Below are positions 1-5,614 of a stretch of DNA of 8,015 nt, piece by piece. The notes under the pieces are model-generated. The model was not told where the DNA came from. It ran no database searches and saw nothing but the letters and a program-made list of their open reading frames with translations. This DNA comes from Bacteroidales bacterium (GTDB lineage: Bacteria > Bacteroidota > Bacteroidia > Bacteroidales > GCA-2711565): NCBI GenBank assembly GCA_029938505.1, contig JAOZUV010000080.1:1-8015 (forward strand), given 5' to 3'. The translations under genes and the position numbers were made by a program. How positions within the stretch are numbered: position 1 is the stretch's first letter; every line of letters starts with the position of its first letter.

Positions 1-1
1 A

Positions 2-331
2 GAGGCGATTGCAAAGGGGGAACCTTCCCGTTCCGATGCTTCTCTAGAAGATCTTATTGAATTATTCATAGCACATAAATTACCAATTCCAGATTGTCTA
101 AAAGAAGTAAAGACAATACCTAAATCACAGTTATTGGTTGTCTTAATTAAAGATTCACTTGTGGAAGAAATTATTCCCTGTCGTACTTCCGAATTACAGA
201 AGAAAATATTCAAAGATTTGGTAATTGCAAAATCTGGTTTTGCGCCTGAAGATTGCGATTATGAAGATGGGTATTATGAGTATAAAAAGGGGGGATCAAT
301 CTGCTTAACTTCCGTTGAGGTGACAAAATGA
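2..331 (+). CDS. Unknown phage protein, 5' end outside window
   Basis: The reading frame is open from base 2 to the TGA at 329-331, giving at least 109 residues. The only possible internal start near the left is a TTG at 134, which has no ribosome site, while coding-quality sequence continues upstream of it (ending ...LIELFIAHKLPIPDCL). I therefore treat it as a partial gene entering from outside. No signal peptide, membrane segment or known motif is visible. The C-terminal half is rich in Glu, Asp and Tyr (residues around EDCDYEDGYYEYKKGG) and looks like a small cytoplasmic protein. Its stop overlaps the next start as ATGA, so the two are probably translationally coupled. I do not recognise the family. 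Confidence 0.75.
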   Translation, partial: EAIAKGEPSRSDASLEDLIELFIAHKLPIPDCLKEVKTIPKSQLLVVLIKDSLVEEIIPCRTSELQKKIFKDLVIAKSGFAPEDCDYEDGYYEYKKGGSICLTSVEVTK

Positions 332-549
332 CTGAATTATATGGAATGATAAAAGTAGATTTTACGGATCATGAGTTTGCAAAATTCATGAGAGATAATG
401 ATCCGAACTGGACATACGAACACGTTGCTGAATATACCAGATTTATTTCACATGGAAAAATAATTGCCCTTGTGAAATATAAGAACAGTCCCCCTATAAA
501 CAGATGGATTTGGATTCACAAAGATTTTTATGAAAAAGGAAAACTTTAA
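328..549 (+). CDS. Small hypothetical protein, 73 aa
   Basis: The ATG at 328 overlaps the upstream stop (ATGA), and a GAGG ribosome site at 317-320 sits 7 bases before it, so the start is well supported. The protein is mixed-charge and aromatic-rich, with two Trp near the end (RWIWIHKDFYEKGKL). It has no membrane segment, Cys pair or catalytic motif that I can see. The layout looks like a single compact alpha/beta domain. The TAA shares one base with the ATG of the next gene, which places it in the same operon as its neighbours. I do not recognise the family and cannot suggest a role. Confidence 0.75.
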   Translation: MTELYGMIKVDFTDHEFAKFMRDNDPNWTYEHVAEYTRFISHGKIIALVKYKNSPPINRWIWIHKDFYEKGKL

Positions 550-767
550 TGGGAATTAATTACAAAAGAAGGTATTACAAAGCTATGGCAACTCTTTGGA
601 TAATATTCTTTGGGAGTTTATTCTTCTTTTGGAATATTCATTCAATCCTTAATACAATGGAGAAAAATATCCAAGCCTTTGGTAACAAACAGCAGGCAGA
701 GATTTATATTGAAGCTGGTTGGATGCCGCCTTATGAATTGTTAACAGGAGAGGACTTAAACAAATAA
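549..767 (+). CDS. Small single-pass membrane protein, 72 aa
   Basis: The start ATG overlaps the preceding TAA by one base (TAATG), with AAGGA at 536-540 eight bases upstream. Residues about 14-32 (ATLWIIFFGSLFFFWNIHS) form one strongly hydrophobic, aromatic-rich transmembrane segment. The N-terminus ahead of it is basic (YKRRYYK), which predicts an N-in, C-out topology by the positive-inside rule. The outer part (about 40 residues) is soluble and ends in an acidic tail. A signal-anchor reading fits better than a cleaved signal peptide because no cleavage site is obvious. It could be a phage inner-membrane accessory protein such as a superinfection-exclusion factor, but nothing specific supports that. 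One membrane span and the lack of lysis neighbours argue weakly against a holin. Confidence 0.75.
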   Translation: MGINYKRRYYKAMATLWIIFFGSLFFFWNIHSILNTMEKNIQAFGNKQQAEIYIEAGWMPPYELLTGEDLNK

Positions 768-795
768 TTGATAACAGAATAAAAAAGGAATTAAA

Positions 796-1230
796 ATGAA
801 TACTTATTTAAAAATGAAAAAGAAGCATGAAGCGGAGTTTAATGCTTTTCCAATAGTATATGCCTTTAATCAACAACAATTCAACGAAGGCATGAAAAAA
901 CTGGGATTGAAATCGACTGATACTGATATGGTGTTTAAATCAGGAGGAGGAGGTTTCTACAAAAAGACAGACTCAAAAAAATTAAGAGAACTCCTTGATT
1001 CCTTAAGCAAAGAAATGGAAGATGCAATCAAAGGGGATCTCACAGGAAATGGGTTCATCTTTGAAATGTTCAATCATGAATTAAGTAACCATGAATATTG
1101 TATCACCAATGATCTTACGGATACATTGGAAGCATTAGACATAACAATAGAGAAAATAAATGATACTCCAGCTCTGCGCATAGGATTAGATTTAGCAATA
1201 TCCAATCAATATGATTCCGGAACTTGGTAA
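796..1230 (+). CDS. Conserved small protein of unknown function, 144 aa
   Basis: An AAGGAA ribosome site at 785-790 precedes the ATG at 796 by five bases. The N-terminal pattern (TYLKMKKKHEAEFNAFP, then QQFNEGMKKLGL and the glycine run GGGGFYKKTD at about residues 50-59) matches a conserved family that I recall from phages and low-GC Gram-positive bacteria, where it is annotated as hypothetical or a domain of unknown function. This is memory, not a search. A second conserved-looking block follows at about 88-102 (FIFEMFNHELSNHEY), with Glu, His and Tyr suitable for a binding pocket. The protein is soluble, with no Cys motif or membrane segment. It sits in the small-gene run with only 28 bases separating it from the membrane gene. 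The function is unknown. Confidence 0.8.
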   Translation: MNTYLKMKKKHEAEFNAFPIVYAFNQQQFNEGMKKLGLKSTDTDMVFKSGGGGFYKKTDSKKLRELLDSLSKEMEDAIKGDLTGNGFIFEMFNHELSNHEYCITNDLTDTLEALDITIEKINDTPALRIGLDLAISNQYDSGTW

Positions 1231-1265
1231 AATGAAGATAATTTAAAAATGGGGAGAATATTAAA

Positions 1266-1565
1266 ATGACAGCAAATGAAATTAGTTCTTGGTTAGAATC
1301 TGCCGTAAATGATATGGCAGAAGGCAATTCTTGGGAAGAAATCGAAACAATGGCTGATGATATGTACAATGATCCTGAATTAGTTGGTGATCTTATTGGT
1401 GGCAGAATATTTGATTCTTGCCAAAATCTGAAGACAAATACAGACAAAATAAAGGCCAAAAATATTTGTCTTGAGTTAATAGGAATGGCTACTTATCATG
1501 ATGCTTTAAGAGAAGCAGCCATAAAATTCATTGAAAATCATTTAAAGGATATTGAAAATGTATGA
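1266..1565 (+). CDS. Small acidic helical protein, 99 aa
   Basis: GGGGAG at 1250-1255 lies about ten bases before the ATG at 1266. The protein is acidic and looks almost wholly alpha-helical, with alternating hydrophobic and acidic residues (EISSWLESAVNDMAEG, WEEIETMADDMYNDPE). There are no membrane segments, and the two Cys are not paired as a metal site. Its 3' end overlaps the next gene by eight bases (1558-1565), so that gene's ribosome site lies inside this one and the two are likely coupled. Small acidic phage proteins are sometimes DNA mimics or inhibitors of host factors. That is only a thought, because acidity alone is weak evidence. I do not recognise the family. Confidence 0.75.
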   Translation: MTANEISSWLESAVNDMAEGNSWEEIETMADDMYNDPELVGDLIGGRIFDSCQNLKTNTDKIKAKNICLELIGMATYHDALREAAIKFIENHLKDIENV

Positions 1566-1980
1566 ATTAAAAATAAAATTTGAGGGAATTGACTATTGGA
1601 ATCGACCAATCTTTAAATCAATAAATGGAAAAGACAGATATGGATCGGTTAATAAATTGTTCAATCAAAATATGAGAGAAGATGCAGTATTGGAAGAAAT
1701 CGTAGAAGATGATTTACTTTACTTCGGTAACTCATTTGGATGTGAGCCTATGGGTGATCCAGCAGGCAATATCAAAATTGTAAGACCTGGATGGTCATTA
1801 GAAAAGAATGATAGAATCTATATCAAATCAGAAGTCGATGGAAAAATGATTGCTGTTACCGCTATTTTTACCAGAGTACGCAAAGCAAACGAATATCTGG
1901 AAATTCATCCAGAAGAAGGGATGATTTATGAATTTGGGGGTTTTGTGTTCATAGCCAGCAATGATGATTTAGGTTACTAA
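1558..1980 (+). CDS. Hypothetical protein, last gene of the left run, 140 aa
   Basis: I chose the ATG at 1558 over an in-frame TTG at 1552, because AGGA at 1546-1549 is eight bases from the ATG but only two from the TTG. The N-terminus (YELKIKFEGIDYWNRPIFKS) resembles a type I recall in phage and plasmid small proteins, where a short strand is followed by a W-N-R-P-x-F motif. I cannot name a family. The middle (YFGNSFGCEPMGDP) and the end (YEFGGFVFIASND) look like strand-rich folded domain. There is no membrane segment or Cys pair. It closes the left gene run. Downstream begins the 375-base gene-free region with long inverted repeats. Confidence 0.75.
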   Translation: MYELKIKFEGIDYWNRPIFKSINGKDRYGSVNKLFNQNMREDAVLEEIVEDDLLYFGNSFGCEPMGDPAGNIKIVRPGWSLEKNDRIYIKSEVDGKMIAVTAIFTRVRKANEYLEIHPEEGMIYEFGGFVFIASNDDLGY

Positions 1981-1988
1981 AAATACTC

Positions 1989-2066
1989 GATTTAAAGCGT
2001 GTTAATTTTAAGTTACTGTACTTAATGATACACTGATACTAAAAAAAGATTAACACGCTTTAAATC
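1989..2066. repeat. Perfect 18-bp inverted repeat with 42-base loop
   Basis: The left arm 1989-2006 (GATTTAAAGCGTGTTAAT) is the exact reverse complement of 2049-2066. The loop (2007-2048) contains its own 6-bp hairpin, TTAAGT at 2008-2013 with ACTTAA at 2020-2025, followed by a tandem TGATAC at 2026-2031 and 2034-2039. Given the base composition, an 18-bp perfect match this close is very unlikely by chance. No U-run follows the right arm, so it is not a standard terminator. It could act as a structured RNA, an mRNA 3' stabiliser for the upstream operon, or a protein-binding DNA palindrome. Confidence 0.85.
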
Positions 2067-2078
2067 AATAAAAAATGC

Positions 2079-2102
2079 AATAGCTTTAAGTTTTTAGCTA
2101 TT
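2079..2102 (+). repeat. Small hairpin, 7-bp stem and 10-base loop
   Basis: AATAGCT at 2079-2085 pairs with AGCTATT at 2096-2102 around a TTAAGTTTTT loop. It sits between the two long inverted repeats and completes a row of three hairpins. The stem alone is weak and could be chance in such AT-rich DNA. Its position is what makes it worth recording. Confidence 0.45.
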
Positions 2103-2112
2103 AAATTAAAGA

Positions 2113-2210
2113 TCAATTTTAAAATAAAGCTGATAACACAAGACTTTAAAAAAGTTTATACTTGCCTCCTACACCATGTATAGTCGTTATCAGCTTTATT
2201 TTAAAATTGA
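2113..2210. repeat. Perfect 25-bp inverted repeat; candidate structured RNA
   Basis: Positions 2113-2137 are the exact reverse complement of 2186-2210, a 25-bp perfect stem with a 48-base loop. The loop can fold further. ACTTT 2143-2147 pairs with AAAGT 2151-2155 around AAA, and TATAC 2157-2161 pairs with GTATA 2178-2182, leaving TTGCCTCCTACACCAT single-stranded. The result is a three-way junction. The exposed CCUCCU (2165-2170) is the core of the 16S anti-SD sequence and complements AGGAGG ribosome sites. A chance origin of the 25-bp stem is effectively excluded. Whether it acts as RNA or as a DNA cruciform is not decided by the sequence. Confidence 0.8.
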
Positions 2211-2250
2211 CAAATGAATTAAAATTAAAAATGTGCTTCTTTATGAATAG

Positions 2251-2309
2251 AAAACATATTTTATTGACATTTATGTTTTATTGCGTTATCGTATTGATAA
2301 ATGTTTTAT
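2251..2309. promoter_or_regulatory. Candidate operator repeats over the promoter
   Basis: ACATTTAT at 2267-2274 and ATAAATGT at 2297-2304 form an 8-bp inverted repeat with centres about 30 bp (three helical turns) apart. ATGTTTTAT occurs as a direct repeat at 2273-2281 and 2301-2309, and AAAACAT at 2251-2257 is an inverted copy of its core. These sites overlap the -35 and -10 boxes and lie just upstream of a ribbon-helix-helix gene. Proteins of that class often bind repeated short sites in their own promoters. The assignment is inference, and AT-rich DNA gives such matches easily. Confidence 0.4.
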
Positions 2310-2312
2310 AAT
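2264..2312 (+). promoter_or_regulatory. Sigma70-like promoter for the RHH/helicase unit
   Basis: A perfect -35 box, TTGACA at 2264-2269, is followed after 17 bases by TATCGT at 2287-2292 (4 of 6 matches to the -10 consensus). A perfect TATAAT lies further on at 2307-2312, but its best -35 candidate, TTGCGT at 2281-2286, has a 20-base spacer. There may be one promoter with a weak -10, or two overlapping ones. Either would start RNA 35-60 bases before the RHH start codon. Confidence 0.6.
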
Positions 2313-2355
2313 GTTAGTTGGTATTTATTAATAATTTAAATCAGGGAGAGTAAAA

Positions 2356-2571
2356 ATGGCAGCAACAAGATTATCATTCAGTTACCCGGAAAATTTAAAA
2401 GAAAAACTTACGGCATTAGCAGAAAATGCAGAGGGGGGAAGGAGAACTCTTTCTTCATATGTTCAAAATATTTTAATAACACATATAGAAGAAAATGAAG
2501 AAAAAATTAAAGTCAAAAAAGTTGATGCAGTACAGACAAAGAAAAAATCCAGAAGAAAAGTCAAAAAGTAA
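2356..2571 (+). CDS. Ribbon-helix-helix (CopG/Arc-type) DNA-binding protein
   Basis: AGGGAGAG at 2343-2350 lies five bases before the ATG. The first 50 residues fit the ribbon-helix-helix pattern: a short strand (TRLSFSYP, residues 4-11), helix A (ENLKEKLTALAENAE), a turn containing GGRRT, and helix B beginning with a typical L-S-S-Y-V-Q-N cap. In this family a dimer forms a two-stranded sheet that reads the major groove, here expected through residues in R-L-S-F-S. The last 20 residues are a Lys/Arg-rich tail (KKKSRRKVKK), probably for nonspecific DNA contact. It is the first gene after the promoter and its repeats, so it is likely an autoregulating repressor or a phage DNA-organising protein. 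No toxin gene follows that would suggest a TA pair. Confidence 0.8.
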   Translation: MAATRLSFSYPENLKEKLTALAENAEGGRRTLSSYVQNILITHIEENEEKIKVKKVDAVQTKKKSRRKVKK

Positions 2572-2620
2572 TTTTAATCTCAAAAAATGAAAATAACACA
2601 AAAACATAAAGGAAATTAAA

Positions 2621-2980
2621 ATGAAAACAAGAATTCTCAAAAATAAAAAAGCATTACTCTTGGCAGAAGGGTGTAAACTGAACAAAGTCAAAAAGGATGC
2701 GGAGAAAAGATTAAAGGAAATTAAAACTGAAATCGAACTTACTGATGAAGGCACATACAAAAATGAAGCTGGAGATCAATTAGTTATTTCTGAATCTGAA
2801 AGATTTTCAGATATTGAGCCTAAAAAAGTTCTGGCGTATCTCAAGAAAATGAAAATGACCTCTCGGTTCCCTGATGTCATCAAAATACAAATCACACCAT
2901 TAAAAAAAGTTGTGCCTGAAACTGTCATTGCCAAATGGCGATCACCACTGGACCCGACTACAAGATTCAGTTGGAAATAA
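2621..2980 (+). CDS. Unknown protein with basic helical N-terminus, 119 aa
   Basis: AAAGGAA at 2608-2614 precedes the ATG by six bases. The N-terminal 40 residues are Lys-rich and helical, with heptad-like spacing at about 18-40 (KLNKVKKDAEKRLKEIKTEIEL), so a short coiled coil is plausible. This is followed by a likely strand pair (GTYKNEAGDQLVISESERF) and a helix-turn segment (IEPKKVLAYLKKMKM). The C-terminal part is basic and Pro-containing and ends in RFSWK. There is no Cys motif or membrane segment. It lies between the RHH gene and the helicase and may be a nucleic-acid-associated protein because it is basic, but I do not recognise a family. Confidence 0.75.
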   Translation: MKTRILKNKKALLLAEGCKLNKVKKDAEKRLKEIKTEIELTDEGTYKNEAGDQLVISESERFSDIEPKKVLAYLKKMKMTSRFPDVIKIQITPLKKVVPETVIAKWRSPLDPTTRFSWK

Positions 2981-2981
2981 T

Positions 2982-3197
2982 ATGTTCATTGAATTATTCG
3001 TACTATTTATCCTGAATATCTGCGGTAGAAAGAAAAAGAATATAAAAATAGGAGGCGGATATGATTATGATACGAGCAGTTTATTGATAGCGGATAGTTT
3101 AATTCATACCGATGACGGTCATCCTAAAACTTTTAACGAATCAGTTGAGAAAGATCCATTTCTCAATGAGGAATATGACGATGGTCCTGATTGGTAA
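2982..3197 (+). CDS. Small membrane-anchored or secreted protein, 71 aa
   Basis: An in-frame GTG at 2910 lies deep inside the previous gene, so I prefer the ATG at 2982, one base after the upstream TAA. Its ribosome site is weak (GGAA at 2973-2976). From this start, the protein opens with a short hydrophobic stretch (FIELFVLFILNIC, residues 2-14) immediately followed by GRKKKN, then an acidic hydrophilic tail (VEKDPFLNEEYDDGPDW). The basic residues after the hydrophobic part suggest an N-out, C-in anchor. The stretch is short for a full span, so membrane association is likely but not certain. The function is unknown. An internal AGGAGG at 3050-3055, followed by ATG at 3061, opens only an 8-codon frame. 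Confidence 0.65.
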   Translation: MFIELFVLFILNICGRKKKNIKIGGGYDYDTSSLLIADSLIHTDDGHPKTFNESVEKDPFLNEEYDDGPDW

Positions 3198-3218
3198 TTA
3201 TGAAAAGGAGAGTATATT

Positions 3219-4610
3219 ATGACTGGTAAAGTAATCCTTGAAATCGGGGGAGGTGTAATCTGTAGAAATCTACCGAGAGAAGCAAAGGATAAGATACTAA
3301 AAGATTTAACATTTGAAAATCCAGTTTACAAAAATGCAGAACGTCATGGTGGGTATGTTGGAATTAATGTCATGAGGTACCTTTATTTCTTTGAAGTTTC
3401 CAAAGATAAGAAAACAACATGGGTTCCGCGTGGATATATTTGGTATTTAAACAAATGGCTGAAAGAAAATAAATACAAAGTTAAAATTATTGATAGAACT
3501 CTTTTGTTCCCAAAAATGAATATAAAATTTCATGGGGAACTTCGTGGGTATCAGAAAATAGCTGCACATGTCATGGTTCGCAAATATCCAGTAGGCGTTC
3601 TTGAAGCAGCCACAGGGGCAGGTAAAACGGTAATAGCGACAGCTATTATAGGAATAAGAAAACAACCTACACTGATCATAGTACATTCAAAAGAACTATT
3701 GTTTCAATGGCAAGAAGCAATCAAAAAGTTTTTGCATTATGATTGTGGTCTGATTGGAGCAGGTAAATTTGATATCAAAGATATTTCAGTTGGTATAATA
3801 AATACTGTCAGAAATAGACTTGATCAATTGACACCAAGATTTGGTATGGTAATAATGGATGAGGCCCATAAATCGGCGGCCGTCTCCTGGAGCGATACTA
3901 TACAAGAATTTCCAGCACATCATTATCTTGGATTAACTGCAACTGCCTTTCGCAGTGATGGGCTTGGCGATGCTATATTTGCGCACATAGGTCATAAGAT
4001 ACACACTGTGGATAAAAAAGTTCTTCATGAAACTGGAGCCGTTCTAAAACCAAAAATTATATTGGTAGAAACTGAGTTCAAAGCGGCTCGATGTTTTGTG
4101 GATGAAGAAAAACTTGCTTATTCAAGCATAATCAAAAATCTTTGTGAAGATGATACTCGAAATACATTGATTGCCGAGCGTATAGAGCATGATTTAAAGC
4201 GTTTTAAACAAAATTGCTTAGTTGTATCTGATCGAAAAAATCATTGCAAGCGCATAGCTGAAATATTGCTTTCAAAAAATATCAAAAGTCATGTCCTATC
4301 TGGATCAACCAATAAAAAAGACAGGACTAATATTGTTGCTGATGTTAAAGCTGGCAGATGCAAAGTTTTAATTGCCACAATATCTTTAATCGGAGAAGGG
4401 TTTGATGCCCCAAACTTGTCTGCATTGTTTTTGACAACTCCTGTATCCTTCTCAGGAAGAATAATACAGACTGCTGGAAGAATTCTTAGGCCAGATAAAA
4501 ATAATAAAAGTAAAATCCCACGTATTTTCGATTTCCGGGATGTAAACGTCAATGTCCTGAGAAATTCTGGATTTAGAAGAGATCGTATTTATAAGAAACA
4601 ATGGCCATAA
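3219..4610 (+). CDS. SF2 DEAH-box helicase, UvsW/SSL2-like
   Basis: AAGGAG at 3205-3210 is eight bases before the ATG. The 463 residues carry a full superfamily 2 motif set: L-R-G-Y-Q (about 108-112, Q-like motif), Walker A ATGAGKT (131-137), D-E-A-H (214-217), T-A-T (240-242), the domain 2 strand LVVSDR (334-339), motif V G-E-G-F-D-A-P (392-398) and motif VI Q-T-A-G-R-I-L-R (417-424) with the arginine finger. The first 100 residues are a separate N-terminal domain, as in phage UvsW. T4 UvsW unwinds branched DNA and R-loops and is about 500 residues long, so this protein is near that length and looks intact and active. It probably drives recombination-dependent replication or fork repair. The exact substrate cannot be read from the sequence. 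Confidence 0.93.
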   Translation: MTGKVILEIGGGVICRNLPREAKDKILKDLTFENPVYKNAERHGGYVGINVMRYLYFFEVSKDKKTTWVPRGYIWYLNKWLKENKYKVKIIDRTLLFPKMNIKFHGELRGYQKIAAHVMVRKYPVGVLEAATGAGKTVIATAIIGIRKQPTLIIVHSKELLFQWQEAIKKFLHYDCGLIGAGKFDIKDISVGIINTVRNRLDQLTPRFGMVIMDEAHKSAAVSWSDTIQEFPAHHYLGLTATAFRSDGLGDAIFAHIGHKIHTVDKKVLHETGAVLKPKIILVETEFKAARCFVDEEKLAYSSIIKNLCEDDTRNTLIAERIEHDLKRFKQNCLVVSDRKNHCKRIAEILLSKNIKSHVLSGSTNKKDRTNIVADVKAGRCKVLIATISLIGEGFDAPNLSALFLTTPVSFSGRIIQTAGRILRPDKNNKSKIPRIFDFRDVNVNVLRNSGFRRDRIYKKQWP

Positions 4611-4699
4611 GGACATGTCGCCAATGTCGACCAGATGAAAAGATAATAACCTTCACAAACAATTTAAAGAGTCACGGAAATAGTAAGTCAACTAATTAA
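4601..4699 (+). CDS. Possible 32-aa Cys-pair mini-protein
   Basis: An ATG at 4601, overlapping the last 10 bases of the helicase gene in another frame, opens a 32-codon frame ending at 4699. The product contains C-R-Q-C at residues 6-9 followed by a T-F-x-x-N...S-H-G pattern. This recalls the first half of the small zinc domain at the N-terminus of some phage endonucleases (C-x-x-C ... F ... HG), but the second Cys pair is missing. There is no convincing SD, so translation would depend on coupling to the helicase stop. It may be a real micro-gene, a decayed remnant of a longer zinc protein, or chance. Its last five codons form one copy of the 14-bp direct repeat. Confidence 0.35.
   Translation: MAIRTCRQCRPDEKIITFTNNLKSHGNSKSTN
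4686..4699 (+). repeat. 14-bp direct repeat, left copy
   Basis: AGTCAACTAATTAA is identical to 5613-5626. The two copies bracket the RNA ligase gene, its ribosome site included. See the right copy. Confidence 0.6.
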
Positions 4700-4729
4700 T
4701 ATATAAAGATTATTTCGAAGGAGATAAAA

Positions 4730-5614
4730 ATGGAGTTCAAAGAATATCAGCACCTTGAAAAATTCGGCACGACAGAAGTTAATAATATTGAAGTCGGAGT
4801 TTGTTACATTTTTCCAAAACTTGATGGGACAAATGCTACAGTTTGGTGGGATGAATCTCTTGGTATCCAGGCCGGAAGTAGAAAACGGACATTAAGTTTA
4901 GACAAGGATAACGCCGGATTTTTGAATTGGGTTGTAGGAAATGGTGGTTTAATCGCCTTGTTAAAAGAAAACCCCGATCTTCGACTGTACGGGGAGTGGC
5001 TTGTTCCGCATACCTTGAAAACATACATGGATTCTGCCTGGCGTGACCTTTACGTTTTTGATGTTCAGGATGGTAATGACAGGTATCTTCCGTATGAAGA
5101 ATACAAAGAGATACTTGAAAAATACGGGGTTAATTATATTACTCCTATCTGCAAAATCAAAAATCCCACAGATGAAATCCTCTTTAAGTGTTTAGATAAA
5201 AACGATTACCTTATCAAAGACAACGAGGGTGTAGGTGAAGGTATCGTTATAAAAAATTATGACTTTAAAAACCGATTCGGAAACATTGTCTGGGCAAAGA
5301 TTGTGAGAGCTAAAAGTAAAAGTAAAAGTAAAAGTAAAAATCAAAAAGTTTTCGGCCCGTCCGAAATCGAAGAAAAAATCGTTGCTGAATATGTGACCGG
5401 TACTCTTGTGGAAAAGGAATATTCCAAAATTGAGAATGAAGATGGATGGAGTTCCAGGATGATTCCCAGGTTGTTGAACGTAGTTTTTTATTGCCTGGTA
5501 AAAGAAGAATCTTGGGACTTTATCAAAAAACACAAAAACCCGACAATAAATTACAAAAAGCTGATGGCCCTAACATTTGCACGAACAAAAGAGTTAAAAT
5601 CAGAGCTTTTTTAG
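4730..5614 (+). CDS. Rnl2-type RNA ligase (RNA repair nucleotidyltransferase)
   Basis: AAGGAG at 4718-4723 is six bases before the ATG. The protein (294 aa) has the covalent nucleotidyltransferase motifs in order: motif I K-L-D-G-T-N with the predicted adenylated Lys30, S-R-K-R (50-53), motif III LYGEWL (86-91), motif IIIa YVFDV (108-112), motif IV E-G-I-V-I-K-N (170-176) and motif V W-A-K-I with Lys190. Enzymes of this family activate themselves with ATP, form Lys-AMP, and seal RNA nicks. T4 Rnl2 is the type member at 334 residues. After motif V comes a (Lys-Ser)n linker (about 195-203) and then a helical C-terminal domain of about 85 residues. All catalytic residues are present. The likely role is repair of cleaved RNA, such as tRNA cut by host defence; the substrate is inferred. 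A 14-bp repeat flanks the gene. Confidence 0.9.
   Translation: MEFKEYQHLEKFGTTEVNNIEVGVCYIFPKLDGTNATVWWDESLGIQAGSRKRTLSLDKDNAGFLNWVVGNGGLIALLKENPDLRLYGEWLVPHTLKTYMDSAWRDLYVFDVQDGNDRYLPYEEYKEILEKYGVNYITPICKIKNPTDEILFKCLDKNDYLIKDNEGVGEGIVIKNYDFKNRFGNIVWAKIVRAKSKSKSKSKNQKVFGPSEIEEKIVAEYVTGTLVEKEYSKIENEDGWSSRMIPRLLNVVFYCLVKEESWDFIKKHKNPTINYKKLMALTFARTKELKSELF
5312..5341 (+). repeat. In-frame AAAAGT hexanucleotide repeat
   Basis: Four perfect copies of AAAAGT (5312-5335) are followed by a one-mismatch copy, AAAAAT. They are in frame and encode alternating Lys-Ser in the linker between the ligase catalytic and C-terminal domains. Loss or gain of units by slippage would change linker length by two residues without a frameshift. 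Confidence 0.9.

Larger units (their letters stand above)
1981..2355. other. Gene-free region with three hairpins and a promoter
   Basis: This is the only stretch of more than 300 bases without a convincing gene. From left to right it contains an 18-bp perfect inverted repeat, a small 7-bp hairpin, a 25-bp perfect inverted repeat, an AT-rich spacer, a sigma70-like promoter overlapped by further repeats, and the leader and ribosome site of the RHH gene at 2356. The hairpins are separated by only 12 and 10 bases, so 1989-2210 is almost continuously structured. None is followed by a clean U-run, so they do not look like ordinary intrinsic terminators. I see no tRNA. Confidence 0.7.

Noticed and set aside
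1115..1459. A 114-codon frame on the minus strand
   Set aside because: It spans the ends of two well-supported + genes and the gap between them, has no ribosome site that I can see, and has the hydrophobic Leu/Phe-rich look of an antisense shadow of AT-rich genes.
2113..2210. The 25-bp inverted repeat as an integron attC site or an insertion sequence end pair
   Set aside because: The RYYYAAC/GTTRRRY boxes are in the wrong arrangement for attC, and no transposase or target duplication is visible.
2231..2311. A 26-codon hydrophobic frame beginning MCFFMNRKHILL, resembling a type I toxin peptide beside the hairpins
   Set aside because: It has no SD (only A/T before the ATG), overlaps both promoter boxes, and such a frame is common by chance in AT-rich spacer.
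3050..3087. Perfect AGGAGG followed by an ATG, a possible leader peptide
   Set aside because: The frame is only eight codons and the AGGAGG comes from Gly codons in the 2982-3197 gene.
4612..4628. Hairpin GACAT/ATGTC after the helicase as a terminator
   Set aside because: The stem is only five pairs and no T-run follows.
5192..5533. A 113-codon minus-strand frame inside the ligase
   Set aside because: It is an antisense shadow with a Thr-Phe run mirroring the Lys-Ser repeat; the ligase motifs prove the + frame.
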